Source: Glutamicibacter sp002979865
GTDB taxonomy: Bacteria; Actinomycetota; Actinomycetes; Actinomycetales; Micrococcaceae
DNA: 64,000 nucleotides
Direction: 5' to 3'
Assembly (NCBI RefSeq): GCF_050030965.1
Contig: NZ_CP188297.1
Coordinates: 2,232,001 to 2,296,000, forward strand
Numbering within the stretch: the first letter of the stretch is position 1; each line of letters starts with the position of its first letter. Shown here piece after piece: positions 41,885 to 50,090 of this stretch. The notes beneath the pieces are model-generated. The model was not told the DNA's origin, searched no databases, and was given only the letters and a program-made list of their open reading frames with translations. Made by a program: the position numbers and the translations under genes.

Positions 41885-43375
41885 CTATGCCTCGTGGGCA
41901 CCGCGGTTGCGAGAGGAACCGACGACGTCGCCAGCCTTCCATTCAGCCCAACCCGGACGATCATTCATGAAGTCCTCGATCTGCGCCTTGTTGGCTTCCA
42001 GCTTCGGGTCATGCTTGAGGTACCAGTGGGTTTCGCGAGCCACCATGCCCGAGAGGATCAGTAGGCCGATCAGGTTCGGCAGCGCCATCAGGCCGTTCAT
42101 CATGTCCGAGAAGTTCCAAACGGCGGTCAGCTCGGTGGTGCAGCCTACGTAGACGACCAGCGAGAAGACGATGCGGAATGGCATCACGAGCTTGCGGCCG
42201 AAGAGGCGCTCGATGTTGCGCTCGCCGTAGTAGCTCCAGCCCAAGATAGTGGAGAAGGCGAACATGACCAGTCCGATGGTCACGATCCAGTGGCCCCATT
42301 CACCAGGCAGGCCGTGGGTGAATGCCTGGCCGGTCATCAGCGCAGCGGAGATCTGCTCGCCGGTGGATTCATCGATCACCTTCCAGGTGCCGGTGGTGAT
42401 GATGACCAGGCCGGTGCAGGTAACAACGATGATGGTGTCGATGAAGGTCTGGGTCATGGAGACCAGGCCCTGGCGAACCGGGTGGGTGGTCTGTGCCGAC
42501 GCGGCAGCGATAGCAGCCGAACCCATGCCGGATTCGTTGGAGAAGATGCCGCGGGCAACACCGTACTGGACAGCGATGATGATGGCCGAGCCGACGAAGC
42601 CGCCAACAGCGGAAGTGCCGGTGAAGGCGTCGGTGAAGATCTCGCCGAAAGCTGCAGGAATGCCGCCGACGTTAGCGATCAGGATGTAGATCGATGCGGC
42701 CACGTAGAAGACGATCATGACCGGAACGAATCCAGCGGTGACACGGCCGATGGACTTGATGCCGCCGACCAGGACAGCGATCGACAGCACGGTCAGCACG
42801 ACACCGGTAACCCATGGGGTGACGTGGAACGAATTCTCCAAGTTCAGGGCGATGGAGTTGCCCTGGGTCATGTTGCCGATGCCGAAGCAGGCCAGGGTGG
42901 CGGCGATGGCGAAGAACAGGGCCAGGAACTTGCCCAGCGGACCCTTAATGCCGCGTTCCAGGTAGTACTGCGGACCGCCGGACTTTTCGCCTGCGGCGTC
43001 GGTGCCGCGGTAACGCACGCCGAGATAGGCCTCGGTGTACTTCGATGCCATGCCCAGTAGGCCGGTGACCCACATCCAGAACAGGGCACCTGGGCCGCCG
43101 ATGCCGATGGCGGTTGCGACACCGACGATGTTACCGGTTCCGACAGTGGCCGCCAGCGCTGTGGTCAGTGCCTGGAATTGCGAGATGTCGCCTTCTGCCT
43201 CGGCATCCTTGCGCTTGAGCAGGCCCAGGCGCAATGCGGCAGCGAGCTTGAAGAATTGCAGGCCACCCAAGCGGATGGTCAGGTACAGGCCAGTACCCAA
43301 AAGTAGCGGGATGAGGACAAACGGTCCCCAAATGACGGAGGAGATGTCCCCGAAGAGATCGCCCAAAGCGTCCAT
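41885..43375 (-). CDS. Alanine/glycine:cation symporter (AGCS family)
   Basis: A 496-residue transporter with about 11 spans. ALAATVGTGNIVGVATAI and GGPGALFWMWVTGLLGMASKYTE are the AGCS family signature near residues 75-115, and GIFSNESGMGSAAIAAA is the second conserved block. It takes up L-alanine and/or glycine with sodium or protons. It is a single gene between two terminators. Its upstream region holds no recognised operator. Confidence 0.93.
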   Translation of the reverse strand: MDALGDLFGDISSVIWGPFVLIPLLLGTGLYLTIRLGGLQFFKLAAALRLGLLKRKDAEAEGDISQFQALTTALAATVGTGNIVGVATAIGIGGPGALFWMWVTGLLGMASKYTEAYLGVRYRGTDAAGEKSGGPQYYLERGIKGPLGKFLALFFAIAATLACFGIGNMTQGNSIALNLENSFHVTPWVTGVVLTVLSIAVLVGGIKSIGRVTAGFVPVMIVFYVAASIYILIANVGGIPAAFGEIFTDAFTGTSAVGGFVGSAIIIAVQYGVARGIFSNESGMGSAAIAAASAQTTHPVRQGLVSMTQTFIDTIIVVTCTGLVIITTGTWKVIDESTGEQISAALMTGQAFTHGLPGEWGHWIVTIGLVMFAFSTILGWSYYGERNIERLFGRKLVMPFRIVFSLVVYVGCTTELTAVWNFSDMMNGLMALPNLIGLLILSGMVARETHWYLKHDPKLEANKAQIEDFMNDRPGWAEWKAGDVVGSSRNRGAHEA

Positions 43376-43560
43376 GGACTCAATATCCTTATGTGCGAGT
43401 GACTGATGATGAAGAGTTTCAGGCGAGAAGCCGATCCCCTTATGTGAGTGCCATCATATGGCAAGGGGAGAACTGTGTCACAAAGCGCGCTGGCGGATGC
43501 CATGTCCGGTTTGTTAACTTTATTTCACGATCAGGCCCGGGGCTCGGGCTGGCTGCCGCA

Positions 43561-43592
43561 TTGCCGGCATCCACCGAAGTGGACGCCGGCAA
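43561..43592 (-). terminator. Hairpin after the L36 gene
   Basis: TTGCCGGC and CCAC pair with GTGG and GCCGGCAA around a CGAA tetraloop, with a 2-base internal loop. It lies 11 bases past the L36 stop on the minus strand. Confidence 0.75.
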
Positions 43593-43602
43593 TTTCCGGG
43601 CT

Positions 43603-43725
43603 TCAGCCTTGCCGCGCTTTCATGCGCGGATTTTGCTTGTTGATCACGAAGACGCGACCTCGTCGTCTGACCACCTGGGAGCCGGGCGCCTTCTTCAATG
43701 CGCGGATGGAATTCCTAACTTTCAT
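43603..43725 (-). CDS. rpmJ: Ribosomal protein L36, zinc-free (C-) paralogue
   Basis: A 40-residue basic protein starting MKVRNSIRALKK, with RRRGRVFVINKQNPRMKARQG at the end, which identifies bacterial L36. It contains no cysteine, so the zinc ribbon of standard L36 is missing. Such C- copies replace the zinc form under zinc starvation and release zinc. AAGGAGG sits 8 bases before the ATG, inside the end of the CobW-like gene, which it overlaps by 11 bases. Both would be controlled by the Zur-like box upstream of the CobW-like gene. Confidence 0.93.
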   Translation of the reverse strand: MKVRNSIRALKKAPGSQVVRRRGRVFVINKQNPRMKARQG

Positions 43726-44776
43726 GCCATTCACCTCCTTCATGATGTGCGGAGCTGAACAGGTCCTTGAGTTCTTCTTCGGTGACCTGGCATTGCTCGA
43801 AGACCGTCTCGATCTGCGAAGCTTCGTGTTCGGATCCGTAGAGCAGCAATTCCGAGACGGCGATATTCGAATTCCACGCTCCGGTGTTTTCCATCCAGAT
43901 GCGCGGACCGGCTCCGCCGATGGCGACGCGCTCGCTGAGGGCACTAGCCACCCAGAGGATTCCGCGGATGCAGGTGCAGGATTCAGCCAGGGACGGCAGG
44001 GCTTTGCGGAAGCGCTCGGGATGAAGCGGACGTTCGGCATGCAGGTGGATCGGCGCAGTGCGGGCATTGGTTGCTGTTCGCGGCAGGTGCCCGGCGCTGG
44101 TGCGTTGGCGCGCTGCTCCGGGGTGGAAGGAGCCGAGTCCTTCTTCGTGCACGCAGATATGCGCATGCGGTGCCATCTGCCGAGCTAATTCTAGGCCGGC
44201 TTCATAGTCGGCGCCGCCAGCGCGTCGTGGACCGGTGGCGCTTTCGAGCAGCTGGGTTTCCAGGCCTTCGACCGGAATGAGGGTATCTGCCTGCATCAAT
44301 TCGGTGAAGAAGAACTCTCCCGACGTCCTCGCATCGCGTTCCATGGCGTTGAATCCCGATTCCCAGAGGGTGTGCCGGTCCCACATCTGGTTTTCCAATT
44401 CGGCGGGATCCAGGGACAAGACGATGCTGCTGATCCGGATTTCCAGTGGTTCGAGCTTTGTCCCGAGCATGTCCAGCACTGTTCCGCTATGCCATGTGGC
44501 GGGCAACGCCAGGATCATTGTGGCCTCGGAATCTTCGGGGGCCAGGCGTTGGATCGTCGGCAGGATCTCGAACTTCGTGGCACAGCCGATGCAGGGGTGC
44601 CCAAGAACGGTTTCGGCATGTTCTGCGGCTGCAGATCCGGAGACGTGGCGCACCAGCCGATTGCCGTCGACGAAGTCATAGCGCAAGATGACGGCGTCAG
44701 GATGGTGGTGTCCCAGGTGGCTGAGGCCGGAGTCGCGGCTGGAAGTATCAAGTGCGGAGAGAACGATGAGATTCAC
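43715..44776 (-). CDS. CobW/ZNG-like protein without a visible P-loop, zinc-stress type
   Basis: The product has 353 residues. GHPCIGCATKFEIL near residue 60 resembles the GCxCC metal motif of COG0523/CobW GTPases, and from about residue 225 the CobW C-terminal domain appears (HAERPLHPERFRKALPSL). The N-terminus starts directly at LIVLSALDTSSRD, and no GxxxxGKS/T Walker A is present. This variant is known beside zinc-independent ribosomal protein genes in actinobacteria. A role as zinc metallochaperone or insertase is inferred. The start is GTG, with TATAAG 4-9 bases upstream and a Zur-like box before that, suggesting a leaderless transcript. Confidence 0.82.
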   Translation of the reverse strand: MNLIVLSALDTSSRDSGLSHLGHHHPDAVILRYDFVDGNRLVRHVSGSAAAEHAETVLGHPCIGCATKFEILPTIQRLAPEDSEATMILALPATWHSGTVLDMLGTKLEPLEIRISSIVLSLDPAELENQMWDRHTLWESGFNAMERDARTSGEFFFTELMQADTLIPVEGLETQLLESATGPRRAGGADYEAGLELARQMAPHAHICVHEEGLGSFHPGAARQRTSAGHLPRTATNARTAPIHLHAERPLHPERFRKALPSLAESCTCIRGILWVASALSERVAIGGAGPRIWMENTGAWNSNIAVSELLLYGSEHEASQIETVFEQCQVTEEELKDLFSSAHHEGGEWHES

Positions 44777-44791
44777 GCGTTCAAGCTTATA

Positions 44792-44806
44792 TGAGAATGA
44801 GTCTCA
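44792..44806 (-). promoter_or_regulatory. Zur-like box
   Basis: TGAGAATGAGTCTCA is an inverted repeat close to the actinobacterial Zur consensus (TGAAAATGATTTTCA type). It begins 16 bases upstream of the CobW-like start and abuts the likely -10 TATAAG. Confidence 0.75.
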
Positions 44807-44837
44807 ATAGCAAAATTGGGAACGGGGCTTAACGCCT

Positions 44838-44871
44838 CGGGGGCCCGCCCGCCAATGCGGACAGGCCCCCG
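44838..44871 (-). terminator. Hairpin after the FAH-family gene
   Basis: CGGGGGCC (44838-44845) pairs with GGCCCCCG (44864-44871) around an 18-base loop, 17 bases past the stop on the minus strand. There is no T tract. Confidence 0.5.
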
Positions 44872-44887
44872 GAAGCGACAAGGAATA

Positions 44888-45745
44888 TCAGTTCTGCGGC
44901 GCGTTGAAAACTACCGCAGAGGTACCCAGGCCTTCGATCGAAGTTTCAAGTGAATCGCCGTGCTTGAGCCACGGGTGACGCCCATTCTCGTCGCGGCGGC
45001 CTAACGCAACACCAGAGGGCGTACCCGTCAGGATGACGTCGCCTGGCTGCAATTCATTGAATGTCGAGAGGTAGGAAACCAAGGCGTCAGCCGAGAAAAT
45101 CAGATCATCGATCTGTTCGTCCTGCACCACGGTGCCATTGACCGTGCTGGTAATGCGGGCGGCGGGATCCAGCTCATCCGGGGTCACGAGCCACGGGCCC
45201 AGGGGAGTGGAACGATCCCAGATCTTGCCCTGCAGCCACTCTTGGGTGCGGCCCTGGTAGCCGCGCATCGACACATCGCTGGCCACGGCGTAGCCGGCAA
45301 TATGCGCGGCAGCATCCTCCTGGCTGATGCGGCGACCCGGCTTGCCGATAATGATAGCCAGCTCTGCTTCGTAGTCCACCCGGTGGTCTTCCACTGGAAT
45401 TTCGATGGTGTCCTTGGCGCCGCATAGGGTGGAAGCGAACTTCGCGAACACCGTCGGATACTTCGGCAGGTCTTCGCCGACCTCGGCCGCATGCGTCTTG
45501 TAGTTCAAACCGATGCAGTAGATTTTCTCCGGCTTGGGGATCAGCGGAGCGTAGTCGGCTTCGCCCTCGGCGATGGAATCACCCACCAAAGCGCGAGCAA
45601 CTACTTCTTGCTGAGTTGCGTCATCAAGACGCAGGAAACGCTGCACTGAATCGAGGTTGTCCAAGTAGTAGGCGCGGCCATCTTCAATGACAGCAGCGGT
45701 GGTATGGCCTGGTTCGCTGGCGAGGCGGAGCGTTGCAAGTTTCAT
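44888..45745 (-). CDS. Fumarylacetoacetate hydrolase family protein
   Basis: A 285-residue FAH-superfamily enzyme. The N-terminal domain reads MKLATLRLA to about residue 70. The FAH domain follows: KIYCIGLNYKTHAAEVGE, VDYEAELAIIIGK with the metal-binding Glu residues, and GDVILTGTPSGVALGR. Members hydrolyse or decarboxylate oxo-acids (for example acylpyruvases and HpcE-like isomerases). The substrate is unknown. It is divergent from the osmoprotectant importer, and no aromatic-pathway genes adjoin it. Confidence 0.9.
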   Translation of the reverse strand: MKLATLRLASEPGHTTAAVIEDGRAYYLDNLDSVQRFLRLDDATQQEVVARALVGDSIAEGEADYAPLIPKPEKIYCIGLNYKTHAAEVGEDLPKYPTVFAKFASTLCGAKDTIEIPVEDHRVDYEAELAIIIGKPGRRISQEDAAAHIAGYAVASDVSMRGYQGRTQEWLQGKIWDRSTPLGPWLVTPDELDPAARITSTVNGTVVQDEQIDDLIFSADALVSYLSTFNELQPGDVILTGTPSGVALGRRDENGRHPWLKHGDSLETSIEGLGTSAVVFNAPQN

Positions 45746-45759
45746 GAATCTATCTCACT

Positions 45760-45777
45760 ACACTTTTCGCTGAAAGT
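45760..45777. promoter_or_regulatory. Inverted repeat between FAH-family and importer genes
   Basis: CACTTT, six bases, AAAGTG, 15 bases upstream of the FAH-family start. Possible operator; no regulator is encoded nearby. Confidence 0.35.
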
Positions 45778-45965
45778 GCACCATATTTCGTGATCGGCAA
45801 TTGATAGCAATTGGCCTTAAATACGGCCGAGCCAGAGCTTTGATCTGGAAAACGTGGCTTGGCCATGCTCCGCTGACCCGGCTAAACTCATGGCAAGCTA
45901 CGGTCCCAGAGACCAGTCTTGAAATAACGATCTAGATACGAAACTAAAGTGAAGCAGGTTTTAAT

Positions 45966-46607
45966 GTGGGTGACTTTTTTGGCGAGCGATCTCGCCATAT
46001 CCTCTTCGCCTCGTGGCAGCACTTCTCGCTAGTCGCGCAGTGCTTGATCCTGGCGACAATTATTGCTGTGCTGATTGCCGTATTGGTATACCGCAACAAG
46101 CCCCTATCAGGCTTGGCTAACGGCATTAGCGCCATCGGCCTGACTATTCCGTCCTTTGCCCTGATCGGTTTGCTTATTGTCCCCGTGGGCTTCGGGGTTA
46201 CTCCGGCAGTCATCGTGGTGACGTTCTTCGCCGCCCTGCCAATTCTGCGCAACGCGATCGTTGGGCTGAACAACATCGAACCAACCATTATCGAGTCAGC
46301 GCGCGGCATCGGCATGAGCCGGCTGAAGACTCTGATATCAGTAGAAATTCCCATAGCTTGGCCGGTGATCCTGACTGGCGTACGAATTTCAGCCCAGATG
46401 GTGATGGGCGTCGCCGCAGTGGTCTCCTACGCCCTGGGTCCTGGCCTCGGCGGGTTCATCTTCCAAGGACTCTCGCGTCTGGGCGGCGCGAACTCCCTGG
46501 AATCCGTGATCACCGGCGTAGTTGGCGTCGTGATCCTGGCGCTCATCCTTGATTTGATTTTGCTCGGCATTGGCCGACTGACTACCCCGCGAGGTATCCG
46601 TGTCTGA
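45966..46607 (+). CDS. Osmoprotectant ABC importer permease (OpuCB/ProW type)
   Basis: A 213-residue permease with about five to six spans. PLSGLANGISAIGLTIPSFALIGLL and NIEPTIIESARGIGMSRLKTL (the EAA-like loop) are typical of the glycine betaine/choline/carnitine family OpuB/OpuC. It forms the channel with the second permease at 47.9 kb. The GTG start has AAGCAGG 7 bases upstream; an ATG two bases earlier is out of frame. First gene of a four-gene operon in the order permease, ATPase, permease, binding protein. Confidence 0.9.
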   Translation: MGDFFGERSRHILFASWQHFSLVAQCLILATIIAVLIAVLVYRNKPLSGLANGISAIGLTIPSFALIGLLIVPVGFGVTPAVIVVTFFAALPILRNAIVGLNNIEPTIIESARGIGMSRLKTLISVEIPIAWPVILTGVRISAQMVMGVAAVVSYALGPGLGGFIFQGLSRLGGANSLESVITGVVGVVILALILDLILLGIGRLTTPRGIRV

Positions 46608-47862
46608 ACATAAGATCCCTGAAAATGCCGTGGCCCAGAATGTCACTGGCGCTTCGATCATGCTTGAAGAAGTAACCAAGACCTACCCGGGACAAAAGAA
46701 ATCGGCCGTAGGCGGCCTGACCCTGGAGATCCCTGCCGGGTCCATCGTGATGTTCGTGGGGCCATCCGGCTGCGGCAAGACGACCACCCTGAAGATGATT
46801 AATCGCCTGATCGAGCCGACCAGCGGCAAGATCGTCATTGACGGCGAAGATGTCACCGGCATGAACGGTGATGAACTGCGCCGCCGCATTGGCTATGTGA
46901 TCCAGGCTGGCGGCCTGTTCCCGCATATGACCGTGGCGACCAATATCGCCATGGTTCCAAAGATGCTGGGTTGGCCCAAGGAGAAGATCGCTGCCCGCGT
47001 CGACGAGCTGCTGGAACTCGTCTCGCTGGATCCGGAACTTTACCGGGACCGTTTCCCCAAGGAGCTCTCCGGCGGCCAGCAGCAGCGTGTGGGCGTCGCC
47101 CGTGCATTGGCAGCGGATCCACCGGTCTTGCTGATGGATGAGCCATTCGGTGCAGTTGACCCAATTACCCGCCAGCGTCTGCAGGATGAGCTGCTGAACA
47201 TCCAGTCTGAAGTCCAGAAGACGATCGTGTGCGTGACCCACGACTTCGACGAAGCGGTGAAGCTCGGCGACTGGATTGCGATCTTCAACGAAGGCGCGCA
47301 GCTGGAGCAGTACGACTCCCCAGAAAGGATCCTGGCCAATCCGGCCAGCGAGTTCGTGGAGAACTTCATCGGTTCGGGTGCCGGCTTGAAGCAGCTGACC
47401 CTGACGCGGGTGAACGAAGTGGAACTGGGAGAAGCCATCACCACCACACCGGGCAAGAATGCTTCGGAGGTGCTCTCGCAGCTGCAGGGCGCCGGACGCA
47501 AATACGCGGTAGTGCTTGATTCGCGGGGACGTCCGCTGCGCCGCATGGACCGCCGGCAACTGTCGCGTGCCCAGATCATCGAGGGTACCTACGATGAATC
47601 CATGCCGGTCGTCGGTGAGCAGGCCACCTTGAACGACGCATTGGACACCATGCTGGTGGCCAGTTCCGAGTCGGCCCTGGTAACGGGACGCCGTGATGTG
47701 CTCACGGGTGTCATCACGGTGCAGACCGTCATGGAGGCGATCGCGGCCGCGAACAACACCACGGATGCTAATCACGAGGCGCCGGTTGGCCTGAACTCGG
47801 GTGCCATCAACGTCGTGAATATCGATAGTGCGGCCACCGGGCAGGATGGTGAATCGGCATGA
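46600..47862 (+). CDS. Osmoprotectant ABC importer ATPase with CBS domains (OpuCA/ProV type)
   Basis: The product has 420 residues. Walker A GPSGCGKTT is near residue 52, LSGGQQQRVGVARAL is the signature, and DEPFGAVDP is Walker B. Residues ~270-400 form a tandem CBS region (AVVLDSRGRPLRRMDRR, then VVGEQATLNDALDTML), which in OpuA/OpuC senses ionic strength or c-di-AMP and gates uptake. The GTG start overlaps the permease by 8 bases, and the stop overlaps the next permease by 4. Confidence 0.92.
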   Translation: MSEHKIPENAVAQNVTGASIMLEEVTKTYPGQKKSAVGGLTLEIPAGSIVMFVGPSGCGKTTTLKMINRLIEPTSGKIVIDGEDVTGMNGDELRRRIGYVIQAGGLFPHMTVATNIAMVPKMLGWPKEKIAARVDELLELVSLDPELYRDRFPKELSGGQQQRVGVARALAADPPVLLMDEPFGAVDPITRQRLQDELLNIQSEVQKTIVCVTHDFDEAVKLGDWIAIFNEGAQLEQYDSPERILANPASEFVENFIGSGAGLKQLTLTRVNEVELGEAITTTPGKNASEVLSQLQGAGRKYAVVLDSRGRPLRRMDRRQLSRAQIIEGTYDESMPVVGEQATLNDALDTMLVASSESALVTGRRDVLTGVITVQTVMEAIAAANNTTDANHEAPVGLNSGAINVVNIDSAATGQDGESA

Positions 47863-48587
47863 GATCCGAAACCCGCAGCTTGATTTGGCAGATCGCCGGA
47901 ATCGCAGCTGCTTTCGCCATCTTGGTGGGTTGGCTGGTAACAGCCGACCTGACCGAGACCGAACAGCAAACGCTGGATCCGGCAACGATTTGGGGCTACA
48001 CCCTCGACCACCTGAACATCACGGTCATCTCGGCGCTCATCGTGCTGCTGATCGCGATTCCGCTCGGCGTGCTGCTCACTCGCCCCGGACTGCGCAAGGC
48101 AGCCCCGGCGGTGCGCGCCATTGCCAACTTCGGCCAAGCCGCACCCGCCATTGGCGTCATCGTGCTCTTGGCCTTCTGGTTGGGGTTCGGCCCGAAAACT
48201 GCCATTGTCTCACTGGTGATCTATGCGATTCTTCCGGTGCTCTCCAACACCATTGTTGGCCTGCAGCAGGTTGATGAACGCCTGGTGGAGGCCGGGCGGG
48301 GAATCGGCATGAGCCAGATGTCCGTGCTGTTGAAGGTCGAGCTGCCGTTGGCCGTCCCGGTGATGCTATCGGGCATCCGCACAGCCCTGGTGCTGCTGGT
48401 AGGCACCGCCACGTTGGCGACCTTTATCAACGGCGGCGGGCTGGGCATCTTGATCACTACGGGTGTGAACTTGAACCTGAATGTGGTGCTGATTGCCGGC
48501 TCGTTGCTAGTGGCCTTGCTGGCTTTGACGATTGACTGGCTTGGCCGTGTCGTCGAACAGGTGGCACGACCGAGAGGACTTTCGTGA
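47859..48587 (+). CDS. Osmoprotectant ABC importer permease (OpuCD type)
   Basis: A 242-residue permease with six spans. ANFGQAAPAIGVIVLLAFWLG and LVEAGRGIGMSQMSVLLKVELP (EAA-like loop) match the OpuC/YehY permeases, as does ATLATFINGGGLGILITTG. It pairs with the first permease of the operon. Starts with ATG overlapping the ATPase stop, and its own stop overlaps the GTG of the binding-protein gene. Ligand choice lies with that binding protein. Confidence 0.92.
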   Translation: MRSETRSLIWQIAGIAAAFAILVGWLVTADLTETEQQTLDPATIWGYTLDHLNITVISALIVLLIAIPLGVLLTRPGLRKAAPAVRAIANFGQAAPAIGVIVLLAFWLGFGPKTAIVSLVIYAILPVLSNTIVGLQQVDERLVEAGRGIGMSQMSVLLKVELPLAVPVMLSGIRTALVLLVGTATLATFINGGGLGILITTGVNLNLNVVLIAGSLLVALLALTIDWLGRVVEQVARPRGLS

Positions 48588-49561
48588 ACCGCAAACTGAA
48601 TTTAGCTGTCTTGTCCATGGCCGCCCTGATCGGAATGACCGGGTGCGGACTAAGCCCATCGACCGGGACGGCGCCCAATGCCGGCCCCGCCGAGATCAAG
48701 CCGCTGGTCGAAAACGCTGAAGACACCACCGTGACCGTCACGTCCAAGTCCTTTACCGAGCAGCTGCTGCTGGGGAAGATCACCGTGATCGCGCTCAAGG
48801 CCGCCGGCTACGACGTCACCGACCTGACCAATGTTCCTGGCTCCCAGCCGGCACGTCAGTTGCTGCTTTCCGGCGACGCGAGCGTGCTCTGGGAGTACAC
48901 CGGTACCGCGTGGCTGACCTACTTGGGCCACGAATCACCTGTTGTGGGTGAAGAAGAGCAGTGGCAGTCGGTGCACGATGAGGATGTTGCCAATGGAATT
49001 ATCTGGGGAAATCCGGCACCGTTGAACAACACCTACGCATTGGCGATGAACGAAGAAACGACCAAGCGGCTGGGTATCGCCAAGCTTTCCGAACTGCAGA
49101 CGCTGGACCCCGAAGATCTGACGTTCTGCGTCGACCCGGAATTCAATTCCCGTCGAGACGGTCTGACTCCAATGCTGGAACACTACGATATCGACCGTGG
49201 TTCAGAAGTGGCTGAGGACAATATCGGTCTGTACGACGTGGGTGCCATTTACCAGGCAACCGCTAATGGCGCGTGCAACTTCGGTGAAGTCTTCACCACT
49301 GACGGGCGCATCAAGGCGCTTAACTTGACCGTGCTGGAAGATGACCGGAAGTATTTCCCAAGCTACAACGCCGCCCCGGCTTTCAACGGAGAATTCCTTG
49401 AAAAGCACCCGGAAATCCAGCAGATCATGGACAAGATCGCTCCGTTGCTGACTGATCAGGTCTTGATGGACCTGAATTACCAGGTGGACGTGGTTGGCCG
49501 TGAACCGGCGGATGTTGCCTTCGAATGGATGGTTGGCCAAGGCTTGGTCTCCAATCCCTAA
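48584..49561 (+). CDS. Osmoprotectant-binding lipoprotein (OpuCC type)
   Basis: A 325-residue OpuAC/QAT-domain binding protein. The signal peptide ends GMTGC with the lipidated Cys at residue 21. VTVTSKSFTEQLLLGKI is the hallmark start of OpuCC/YehZ-like domains, and LWEYTGTAWLTYLG follows. An acidic inserted stretch distinguishes it from B. subtilis OpuCC. It captures betaine, choline, carnitine or ectoine-like solutes; the window does not decide which. A perfect terminator follows 31 bases after the stop. Confidence 0.92.
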   Translation: MNRKLNLAVLSMAALIGMTGCGLSPSTGTAPNAGPAEIKPLVENAEDTTVTVTSKSFTEQLLLGKITVIALKAAGYDVTDLTNVPGSQPARQLLLSGDASVLWEYTGTAWLTYLGHESPVVGEEEQWQSVHDEDVANGIIWGNPAPLNNTYALAMNEETTKRLGIAKLSELQTLDPEDLTFCVDPEFNSRRDGLTPMLEHYDIDRGSEVAEDNIGLYDVGAIYQATANGACNFGEVFTTDGRIKALNLTVLEDDRKYFPSYNAAPAFNGEFLEKHPEIQQIMDKIAPLLTDQVLMDLNYQVDVVGREPADVAFEWMVGQGLVSNP

Positions 49562-49591
49562 CCGAGGCAACGAAAACTGCATGGATTAAGC

Positions 49592-49627
49592 AATGGATCC
49601 CCGGCATCGCGATGCCGGGGATCCATT
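49592..49627 (+). terminator. Terminator of the osmoprotectant importer operon
   Basis: A perfect palindrome: AATGGATCCCCGGCATC pairs with its complement with a 2-base centre. It ends in TTT and follows the binding-protein stop by 31 bases. Confidence 0.9.
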
Positions 49628-49710
49628 TCAATGTCGCCGAGGATTCACTGGGGATTGGTTTCTCTCGGATGGATTTGCTTGCAGGATAGAAATAGGTGGA
49701 GGCCATCTAC

Positions 49711-49869
49711 CTATTGCTGGTTCCGGGTGCCTAGCTCGCCGTCGACTTCATCGGCGATTTCGGTCGTGGCAGCGGTAGTGATGGATTCTTCCTGCCAAAT
49801 TTCCTCTAGCTCTGCGGATAACTCGGCTTCTTCTTGGGCATGATCGGGAACTGGGTCATTTGCGTTCAT
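49711..49869 (-). CDS. Small acidic protein, 52 residues, unknown
   Basis: An open frame starting MNANDPVPDHAQEEAEL and ending DEVDGELGTRNQQ. It is strongly acidic, with a Glu-rich helix and one Trp, and no membrane segment. TGAGGC lies 2-3 bases before the ATG, which is close. No family is recognised. Support comes from the consistent helix-forming composition and the otherwise empty 500-base gap between the importer terminator and the YceI promoter. It could be chance. Confidence 0.4.
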   Translation of the reverse strand: MNANDPVPDHAQEEAELSAELEEIWQEESITTAATTEIADEVDGELGTRNQQ

Positions 49870-50000
49870 GGCCTCAGTCTAGCCATGTACGCGTCTGAGT
49901 AAAGGGGTGCATGAAAAATGACTTCAGTAGAAACTTTCCTAGTCAGTATCAAAATACGGATCTCTTGAATAGCCAGATGAAACTTTTTTAGGGAAAGTGG

Positions 50001-50012
50001 TTGACGCTTCAA
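50001..50012. promoter_or_regulatory. MarR-type operator, copy 1
   Basis: TTGACGCTTCAA (TTGA-N4-TCAA). It covers the -35 box of the YceI promoter and matches the second copy downstream. Confidence 0.55.
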
Positions 50013-50030
50013 CTTCATTAGTGTCATACT
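50001..50030 (+). promoter_or_regulatory. Promoter of the YceI gene
   Basis: TTGACG (50001-50006) and CATACT (50025-50030) with an 18-base spacer, reading towards YceI. The -35 lies inside a TTGA-N4-TCAA operator. Confidence 0.6.
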
Positions 50031-50047
50031 GGTATCAGCAAAACAAA

Positions 50048-50059
50048 TTGAGGCGTCAA
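50048..50059. promoter_or_regulatory. MarR-type operator, copy 2
   Basis: TTGAGGCGTCAA (TTGA-N4-TCAA), located after the likely transcription start and 31 bases before the YceI ATG. Together with copy 1 it would clamp the promoter. Confidence 0.55.
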
Positions 50060-50090
50060 CTACTTGATGGCCCGACGAAAGGACTTAGAC

